From assembly GCA_017999075.1 (NCBI GenBank), contig JAGOBX010000019.1, forward strand, positions 1 through 16,281: a stretch of DNA of 16,281 nucleotides, read 5' to 3'. This document shows, one piece after another, positions 8,660-13,590 of this stretch (positions within the stretch are counted from its first letter, which is position 1; each line of letters starts with the position of its first letter). The notes beneath the pieces were generated by a model. That model was given only the letters and a program-made list of their open reading frames with translations. It was not told the DNA's origin and made no database searches. This DNA is from JAGOBX01 sp017999075 [NCBI: Candidatus Babelota bacterium] (lineage in GTDB: Bacteria > JAGOBX01). The position numbers and the translations under genes were made by a program.

Positions 8660-9916
8660 TTATTCGGTAAATACTGTTTTGGTCATTTTTTTTACCAAAT
8701 GTTTTTCAAGTCTGATATAATTAGGCAAACCATTCAAATAAGGAGGATAATCTTCCCCTGTTATCAGAGGCTCACAGTAAATTCTAAAATCTTCTGTGAT
8801 ATGCATTCCATCATCGCTTATATATTCATCCGGTAAAAATTTTTCGTTATTTGCTATATTTTCAAGTTCAGTATACCCTGTTACCCATTGATACGGATCA
8901 TTGCTTTCACGGATTATTGTAACCATCTTGCCATTTAACCCCATTCCGGCAATTTCTACAGCTTTTTTACCGCAAGCTACTGCCTGAGTTACATCAACCT
9001 GCGAAGCTATATGTCTGCCCGAACGCTGGCAATAATCAAGTAATGCTGTATGCACTTTAATTTTTAAATTGTCTTTTATTATGCTGCCTACAACATTCCC
9101 GGCTCCGCCAAGCTGAGCGTGACCGAAACTGTCGGTTAAACCGCTTTCAGCTAAAAATTTTCCTGTTTCATCTTTAACTCCTTCAGAAACTCCTACTACG
9201 CAATATCCTATTTTCGAAACTGTCTTTTCCACTTTAGCTAAAAACTTATCTTTATTAAATTGACGTTCTGGCAATAAAATTACATGAGGACCGTCTTTGG
9301 GTGATCTATGAGCAAGACCGGTAGCTGCTGCTATCCAGCCCGCATGCCGCCCCATAGTTTCCAAAACAAATACTTTTGTAGAATCACGGTGCATAGATGC
9401 TACATCAAATGCTCCTTCAAGTATTGATATTGAATTATACTTAGCTACAGAACCAAAACCAGGACAATTATCTGTTACTGGCAAATCATTATCTACTGTT
9501 TTAGGTATTCCCACAACAACAAGATCGTATCCGAGTTCATTAGCCATTTTACTGAGCTTTAATGTGGTGTCCATAGAATCATTGCCGCCGTTATAAAAAA
9601 AGAACCTTATGTTATGAGCTTCAAACACTTCCATCATTCTTTCAAATTGTTTTCTGTTTTTTTCTATTGAACTCAATTTTCTGCGGCAGGAACCGAAAGC
9701 TCCTGCAGGCGTGTATCTTAACCCTTCTATATTTTCCGGAGCTTCCATTTGAATGTCTATAAGCTGTTCATATAATATTCCGTTTATTCCATTAAAACCG
9801 CCATAAATATTTTCAATAAAATCACAGCGTTGAGCTGCTTTAATAAGTCCGTATGCGGATGCATTTATTACACTTGTAACTCCGCCAGATTGAGCATAAA
9901 TAGCGTTTCCTTTCAT
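8660..9916 (-). CDS. pfp: Pyrophosphate-dependent 6-phosphofructokinase
   Basis: This 418-residue enzyme phosphorylates fructose 6-phosphate to fructose 1,6-bisphosphate in glycolysis, most likely using pyrophosphate. The N-terminal phosphate loop is QSGGVTSVINAS. The donor site reads GGNDS (110-114), with Asp113 where ATP enzymes carry Gly104 (E. coli numbering). The catalytic block GIPKTVDNDL has Lys139 where ATP enzymes carry Gly124, with catalytic Asp142 and Asp144 retained. This Asp/Lys pair is the accepted signature of pyrophosphate specificity. The substrate-binding motif METMGRH is present as LETMGRH (185-191), and QRSGRH lies at 297-302. The length exceeds the ~320 residues of ATP-PfkA and fits the longer PPi-type clade. 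A good Shine-Dalgarno (GGGGG, 9923-9927) sits 6 nt before the ATG. The PPi reaction is reversible, so it could also serve gluconeogenesis. The RND exporter gene lies directly downstream. Confidence 0.92.
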   Translation of the reverse strand: MKGNAIYAQSGGVTSVINASAYGLIKAAQRCDFIENIYGGFNGINGILYEQLIDIQMEAPENIEGLRYTPAGAFGSCRRKLSSIEKNRKQFERMMEVFEAHNIRFFFYNGGNDSMDTTLKLSKMANELGYDLVVVGIPKTVDNDLPVTDNCPGFGSVAKYNSISILEGAFDVASMHRDSTKVFVLETMGRHAGWIAAATGLAHRSPKDGPHVILLPERQFNKDKFLAKVEKTVSKIGYCVVGVSEGVKDETGKFLAESGLTDSFGHAQLGGAGNVVGSIIKDNLKIKVHTALLDYCQRSGRHIASQVDVTQAVACGKKAVEIAGMGLNGKMVTIIRESNDPYQWVTGYTELENIANNEKFLPDEYISDDGMHITEDFRIYCEPLITGEDYPPYLNGLPNYIRLEKHLVKKMTKTVFTE

Positions 9917-9956
9917 TATTTACCCCCGAAAAATTATAAATTCAAATAATTTTTAT

Positions 9957-9980
9957 GCCGCATTTAAAAATCAATGCAGC
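9957..9980 (-). promoter_or_regulatory. Hairpin in the phosphofructokinase leader
   Basis: GCTGCATT (9973-9980) pairs with AATGCGGC (9957-9964) around an 8-nt loop, giving 8 bp with one G-U pair. No T-run follows, so it does not look like a terminator. If the promoter proposed at 9993-10021 is right, the hairpin sits close to the 5' end of the mRNA, where it could stabilise the message. The pairing is clear; the role is inference. Confidence 0.4.
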
Positions 9981-9992
9981 CACAACATTTTT

Positions 9993-10021
9993 ATCTTAAT
10001 TCAGATTATATTAAAATTCAA
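9993..10021 (-). promoter_or_regulatory. Possible promoter for phosphofructokinase
   Basis: TTGAAT (10016-10021) and TAAGAT (9993-9998) are separated by 17 nt, each matching consensus at four or five of six positions. The leader would be about 70 nt. The intergenic region is AT-rich and gives many chance matches; a better TATAAT nearby (about 10005-10010) lacks any -35 at the right distance. This is weak evidence. Confidence 0.25.
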
Positions 10022-10092
10022 CACAAATTTTATCTATTAGAACAGTTTTTCTTTTTTTTAAATAAATTTCAAACAAATAAAAAATCAGTGAG

Positions 10093-10467
10093 TCAAAGAG
10101 GATTGTGAGAAACTAAGGTATCATTAACAATTTTTATTAAATTATCACGTTTTATAGGTTTTAAAACATAATTTTTAACGCCTGCCTTAAAAGCTTCTAA
10201 AATTACATTTTTTTGTTCAAGCGCTGAAACAATTATTATTTTTGCATCAGGAAATTCATTTATAATTTTTTCGGATGATTCAATCCCGTTTAATTTAGGC
10301 ATAGTTAAATCCATTGTAACCAGATCCGGCAATATTTTTTTATACTGTTCATACGCTTCTTCTCCATCTCCGGCTTCTCCTGCTATTGTATGCCCTTCTT
10401 TTATTAAAATAGTTTTAATAAAACTTCTCATTACAACCATATCATCAGCAACTAATATTTTTGCCAT
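10093..10467 (-). CDS. Stand-alone CheY-like response regulator receiver
   Basis: This 124-residue protein is a single receiver domain with no output domain. The acidic pair is Asp8/Asp9, the phosphoacceptor is Asp53 (VTMDLTMPKLNG), the switch Ser is Ser81 (IIIVSAL), and the conserved Lys is Lys103 (VLKPIKRD). All catalytic positions are intact, so it should accept phosphate from a histidine kinase in the cytoplasm. The sequence is close to chemotaxis CheY and to CheY-like receivers that act by protein binding. No chemotaxis or flagellar gene is in the window, so a motility role is only a possibility. The ATG at 10467 has no clear Shine-Dalgarno; an overlapping upstream ATGATG is out of frame. 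A strong hairpin lies 44 nt upstream, between this gene and the second receiver. The cognate kinase is unknown; the PAS kinase in this window is one candidate. Confidence 0.93.
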   Translation of the reverse strand: MAKILVADDMVVMRSFIKTILIKEGHTIAGEAGDGEEAYEQYKKILPDLVTMDLTMPKLNGIESSEKIINEFPDAKIIIVSALEQKNVILEAFKAGVKNYVLKPIKRDNLIKIVNDTLVSHNPL

Positions 10468-10510
10468 CGAATATCATCATTATTATATTTATAAATAAAA
10501 TAAATAATCC

Positions 10511-10545
10511 TATCCGGAAAATGCATAAAATACATTTTCCGGATA
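10511..10545 (-). terminator. Strong 13-bp hairpin between the two receiver genes, probable terminator
   Basis: TATCCGGAAAATG (10511-10523) is the exact inverted repeat of CATTTTCCGGATA (10533-10545), with a 9-nt loop. On the minus strand it lies 46 nt after the stop of the 10592-10951 receiver gene and is followed by an interrupted T-rich run. On the plus strand a run of seven T (10551-10557) starts 5 nt after the stem, so the structure is more terminator-like in that direction although no plus-strand gene leads into it. It could be a bidirectional terminator, an attenuator before the next receiver gene, or a protein-binding site. The stem is certain; the terminator role is moderately likely. 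Confidence 0.55.
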
Positions 10546-10591
10546 TAAGTTTTTTTAATTTTTACATGAAAAATATAAATAAAAACTGAAC

Positions 10592-10951
10592 TTATATTGA
10601 TTTAATTATTTCAATGAGTTTCGTAAAATCAGTAGGTTTTTTTATAAATGTTTTTGCTCCGACTTTCTCCATAGCTTTTTTTATATCTTCTTCTGGCCTT
10701 GCAGAATTAATTATTATCGGTATGTTTTTAGCAAGATTTCTACTTTTAAACGCTGAAATTACCGCATCTCCGTCAATATACGGTAAATTTAAATCAAGAA
10801 TTATCACGTCAGGAGGATTATTTATAATTATATCTACCGCATCGAAACCTTTTGTGGCAAAAAATAATTCAAAATCCTGAGATACAAGACGTTTTTTTAA
10901 AACTTCAATATAATCAACATCATCCTCAATAATTAAAACTTTTTTTGACAT
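10592..10951 (-). CDS. Stand-alone response regulator receiver
   Basis: This 119-residue protein is one receiver domain and nothing else. The acidic cluster is EDD (Glu9-Asp10-Asp11), the phosphoacceptor is Asp53 (VIILDLNLPYIDGD), the switch hydroxyl is probably Ser83 (IIINSARPEED), and the conserved Lys is Lys105 (FIKKPTDF). It is therefore expected to be phosphorylatable. The ATG has a strong Shine-Dalgarno, GAGGGGG (10959-10965), spaced 7 nt. It is more distant from CheY than the neighbouring receiver and resembles the receivers that act in phosphorelays or bind partner proteins. It lies 72 nt after the small membrane protein gene with no convincing terminator, so it may be read from the rplM-rpsI-argJ transcript as well as from its own promoter. 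Partner kinase and output are unknown. Confidence 0.92.
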   Translation of the reverse strand: MSKKVLIIEDDVDYIEVLKKRLVSQDFELFFATKGFDAVDIIINNPPDVIILDLNLPYIDGDAVISAFKSRNLAKNIPIIINSARPEEDIKKAMEKVGAKTFIKKPTDFTKLIEIIKSI

Positions 10952-11023
10952 TATTTTTCCCCCTCAATAAATAAAATTTAACTTCAATAAAATTAAAAAA
11001 AATTAAATTTTCAATTCAATCAA

Positions 11024-11416
11024 TTATTCAATTGATTCAAAATAATTCTTAACTTTAGTTTCTGTATCAATACCGTTTTTCCGTCGTTCTTCAAGTATAT
11101 ATTTTATTCTGTTAATATAATGAAGAGCGCTCAATTTCAATTGCTCTTTAGGAATATGTTTATAATTATAATAAACATTATGGAAATGTGTTTGAGCGAT
11201 TTCATATTTTTGATTTTTAAACGCATATTCTCCGGCATTGTACTCATCATAAAACTTTTGATCTATTGATTGAGCATCGCTTTTTATATTTTTTTCCTTC
11301 AACTCCAAAAATCTGTCAGGATCATTTTGATAATCATTGGCAGAAAAAAATACTGCATAAACCGATAATCCCAATATTAACAAAATAAAACCTATTCTTA
11401 CAACGCTTGGATGCAT
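11024..11416 (-). CDS. Small membrane-anchored protein with a TPR-like segment
   Basis: I do not recognise this 130-residue protein. Residues about 7-25 (VRIGFILLILGLSVYAVFF) form a single hydrophobic helix, likely an N-terminal anchor. The remainder is charged and helical. Residues about 60-90, including AGEYAFKNQKYEIAQTHF, have the spacing of a tetratricopeptide-type helix pair, followed by another long helix (INRIKYILEERRK). The topology would place the C-terminal part in the periplasm if the Arg at position 7 stays inside, but this is not certain. The start ATG is 9 nt after the argJ stop and has no Shine-Dalgarno, suggesting translational coupling to argJ. That neighbourhood does not imply a role in arginine synthesis. 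Codon use and the tight spacing support a real gene. Confidence 0.75.
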   Translation of the reverse strand: MHPSVVRIGFILLILGLSVYAVFFSANDYQNDPDRFLELKEKNIKSDAQSIDQKFYDEYNAGEYAFKNQKYEIAQTHFHNVYYNYKHIPKEQLKLSALHYINRIKYILEERRKNGIDTETKVKNYFESIE

Positions 11417-11425
11417 AATATTTAA

Positions 11426-12688
11426 TTAAGTAGAATATTCAGCATTAATTTTTACATAATCATAAGTTAAATCAGAAGTCCAAACTACAGCTTCTTCGCA
11501 TTCATCCATACCCATATCTACAGTTACATGAATTTCTCTCAGTTTCATTATTTTATTTAATTTTTCCGAATCATATTCAGCTTCCATACATTTTTCAAAA
11601 ATCAAATTATTATTAAGAAATAATTTCACTTTATCTGGATCAAACTCGAATTTTGCGCTGCCTATAGAAGAAATTATTCTGCCCCAATTTAAATCGCATC
11701 CGAAAAATGCAGTTTTTACCAGATTAGAATTCGCTATGAGTTCAGCTATAATTTTTCCTTGTTCATAAGATCCTGAATTAACAACTTTTATCTGCAAAAA
11801 TTTTGTTGCGCCTTCTCCGTCTTTTACAATCATTTTGGCAAGTTCAACGCATATGTATGTTAATTTTTCTGTAAACTTTTTATATTCATTTGATTTAACG
11901 TCTGTTATAATATCATTTTCCGCCATTCCATTCGCCATAACATAAACACTGTCATTCGTTGACATATCTCCGTCAACTGTAATAGAATTAAATGATTTCA
12001 ATACTGCATTCTGTAATGCATAATTCAATGTTTTTCCGTCTATTAAAACATCGGTAGTAATAAAGCATAACATAGTTGCCATATTCGGATTTATCATTCC
12101 TGCGCCTTTAGCGCATCCGCCTATAACAATATTCTTATTTCCTAACTTAAACGATACATTGATTTTTTTTTCTGATGTGTCAGTCGTCATTATTGATTTT
12201 GCAAAATTATTGTCAGCATTGTTACTTAAAGATTCTTTCAATAATTTTATGTTGCCCACCATTTTTTCAATAGGAAGTTGAACTCCTATTTTCCCGGTTG
12301 ATGCAGTTAAAATTCTATCCTGCGGCACATCAAATTCTATTGAAGATTTTTCTATCACAAATCTGTTTAATTTCAATCCTTTTTCTCCTGTGCATGCGTT
12401 TGCAGAACCGCTGTTAACTACAATTAATCTTTTATATTCTGTTTTTTGTAATTGTTCTTTAGAAATTATTACAGGAGCCGCAGCAAATTTATTTGATGTG
12501 AAACAGGCGGATGTTACAGCGTCTTTTACCGAATATACGCATCCCAAATCATAATTGGAGTTTTTTTTCAACCCCGCTTTAATGCCCGCAGCCAGAAAAC
12601 CTCTGGCTGCGGTTACACCTATATTGTTTTTTGATTCAATATTAACGTTTGGAGAATTGATACCGTTTTCTGGCTTTTGCCTGACCAT
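11426..12688 (-). CDS. argJ: Bifunctional glutamate N-acetyltransferase / ornithine acetyltransferase ArgJ
   Basis: ArgJ moves the acetyl group from N-acetylornithine to glutamate in the cyclic arginine pathway, and bifunctional forms also make N-acetylglutamate from acetyl-CoA. Diagnostic features are GVTAARGFLAAGIKAG near the N-terminus, NSGSANACTG at about 92-101, and the autocleavage motif KGAGMINPNMATML with the nucleophile Thr205, which splits the precursor into alpha and beta chains. The C-terminus ends in the family-typical WTSDLTYDYVKINAEYST. I place the start at ATG 12688 (420 residues), because AAAGGA (12695-12700) is 6 nt upstream; an in-frame TTG at 12703 overlaps that ribosome site and is unlikely. 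This start lies 47 nt inside the 3' end of rpsI in another frame. Sequence alone does not show whether this enzyme is mono- or bifunctional. Confidence 0.95.
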   Translation of the reverse strand: MVRQKPENGINSPNVNIESKNNIGVTAARGFLAAGIKAGLKKNSNYDLGCVYSVKDAVTSACFTSNKFAAAPVIISKEQLQKTEYKRLIVVNSGSANACTGEKGLKLNRFVIEKSSIEFDVPQDRILTASTGKIGVQLPIEKMVGNIKLLKESLSNNADNNFAKSIMTTDTSEKKINVSFKLGNKNIVIGGCAKGAGMINPNMATMLCFITTDVLIDGKTLNYALQNAVLKSFNSITVDGDMSTNDSVYVMANGMAENDIITDVKSNEYKKFTEKLTYICVELAKMIVKDGEGATKFLQIKVVNSGSYEQGKIIAELIANSNLVKTAFFGCDLNWGRIISSIGSAKFEFDPDKVKLFLNNNLIFEKCMEAEYDSEKLNKIMKLREIHVTVDMGMDECEEAVVWTSDLTYDYVKINAEYST

Positions 12689-13031
12689 ATTTTTTCCTTT
12701 CAACTTTTCTTGGATCTCTTGTTAAATATCCTTCGCCCTTAAGCTGTTTTTTTAAATTAGGTTCGCTTTTAATTAAAGCTCTGGAAATTCCTAACCTTAT
12801 AGCTTCAGCCTGACCCGTAGTGCCGCCGCCGTTAACGCTTATAACTATATCGTAATTTCCAAGTGTGTTGGTTAATTCCAAAGGCTGTTTAACAGCGCTT
12901 ATCAAAGAACCTTTATCAAAATATTCTTCGAGTTTTTTATCATTAATTGTAATCTTGCCCTCGCCTGATTTCATGTAAATTTTCGCGATTGACCTTTTTC
13001 TTCTTCCTAAACCCAAAATATAATTAATCAT
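12642..13031 (-). CDS. rpsI: Small ribosomal subunit protein S9
   Basis: This 129-residue protein is complete S9. It begins with the YILGLGRRKRSIAKIY block, contains VNGGGTTGQAEAIRLGISRAL in the middle and ends with the basic tail LTRDPRKVERKKYGQAKARK and QFSKR, which reaches toward the P-site tRNA in the 30S head. The ATG has an exact AGGAGG (13043-13048) at an 11-nt distance. It follows rplM by 22 nt, the near-universal L13-S9 order. Its last 47 nt are shared in a different frame with the start of argJ, so the S9 tail codons also carry the argJ ribosome-binding site and start. Confidence 0.98.
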   Translation of the reverse strand: MINYILGLGRRKRSIAKIYMKSGEGKITINDKKLEEYFDKGSLISAVKQPLELTNTLGNYDIVISVNGGGTTGQAEAIRLGISRALIKSEPNLKKQLKGEGYLTRDPRKVERKKYGQAKARKRYQFSKR

Positions 13032-13053
13032 TTTTTATATATCCTCCTAAAAA

Positions 13054-13482
13054 TTATAACTCGATTTTTAAAGGCTGTTGGGATTCGTGATTATGCGCAT
13101 TCCCGGAAAAAACTCTGACTTTTTTTAAAAGTTTTCTGCCAAGATGATTTTTAGGAAGCATTCCTTTTACCGCATGTAAAATCACTTCTTCAGGTTTTGT
13201 TTTCATCATATCTTTAAGTTTAGTCATTTTAAAATGACCAACCCATAATGAATGTTTGAAATATTCCTTCTGTTCAAGTTTATTGCCTGTAACTTTTATT
13301 TTAGACGCATTCGTTATTACAACAAAATCGCCGCAATCTTTATCCTGCCTGAATTCAGGTTTGTTTTTTCCTTTTATGATTTCAACAATTTTTACAGCCA
13401 ATTTCCCGAGAGTTTGACCGTCAGCATCTATTAGATACCATTTTTTTTCAATCTGCTCCGGTTCAATTAATGTAGTTTTCAT
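13054..13482 (-). CDS. rplM: Large ribosomal subunit protein L13
   Basis: This is a complete 142-residue L13, an early-assembly protein of the 50S subunit. Recognisable blocks are KKWYLIDADGQTLGKLA, GKNKPEFRQDKDCGDFVVI, YFKHS, HAVKGMLPKNHLGRKLLKK and the C-terminal AHNHESQQP. I choose ATG 13482 as the start: GAGGAG (13493-13498) lies 10 nt upstream and the protein then begins MKTTLIE as in homologues. A TTG at 13500 in the same frame falls beside the ribosome site and would add six residues that homologues lack. It is the first gene of the rplM-rpsI-argJ cluster. Confidence 0.98.
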   Translation of the reverse strand: MKTTLIEPEQIEKKWYLIDADGQTLGKLAVKIVEIIKGKNKPEFRQDKDCGDFVVITNASKIKVTGNKLEQKEYFKHSLWVGHFKMTKLKDMMKTKPEEVILHAVKGMLPKNHLGRKLLKKVRVFSGNAHNHESQQPLKIEL

Positions 13483-13550
13483 CTCTGATTTTCTCCTCAA
13501 TCAATTATTATAAAGTTTTTTCTTAAATTAATAATATGTCACAAAACAGT

Positions 13551-13569
13551 AGTATTTTATTAAAATACT
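13551..13569 (-). repeat. Perfect 8-bp inverted repeat over the rplM promoter -10
   Basis: AGTATTTT (13551-13558) and AAAATACT (13562-13569) form an exact palindrome with a 3-nt spacer. It covers the proposed -10 of the rplM promoter and begins about 22 nt after the histidine kinase stop. It could be an operator or a weak terminator for the kinase gene, but it is almost all A/T and no long T-run follows, so chance is also possible. Confidence 0.45.
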
Positions 13570-13581
13570 TATGAATGTCAA
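13554..13581 (-). promoter_or_regulatory. Sigma-70-type promoter for rplM-rpsI-argJ
   Basis: TTGACA (13576-13581) is exact consensus and TAAAAT (13554-13559) matches five of six positions, with a 16-nt spacer equal to that of the tRNA-Pro promoter here. The -35 begins 10 nt beyond the stop codon of the kinase gene. The predicted leader before rplM is about 65 nt. I see no obvious L13-binding fold in that leader. Confidence 0.65.
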
Positions 13582-13590
13582 GTTTTTTTA

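Noticed and set aside
11018-11037. Inverted repeat AATCAATT / AATTGATT at the end of the small membrane-protein gene as a terminator
   Set aside because: The stem has only two G-C-type pairs in eight and the nearest T-run is about 16 nt further on, so it is not a convincing terminator.
12689-12703. TTG at 12703 as the argJ start
   Set aside because: It overlaps the AAAGGA ribosome site, while ATG 12688 is ideally spaced from that site. The extra residues are not family-typical.
13483-13500. TTG at 13500 as the rplM start
   Set aside because: It falls beside the GAGGAG ribosome site, and homologous L13 proteins begin near the ATG at 13482.
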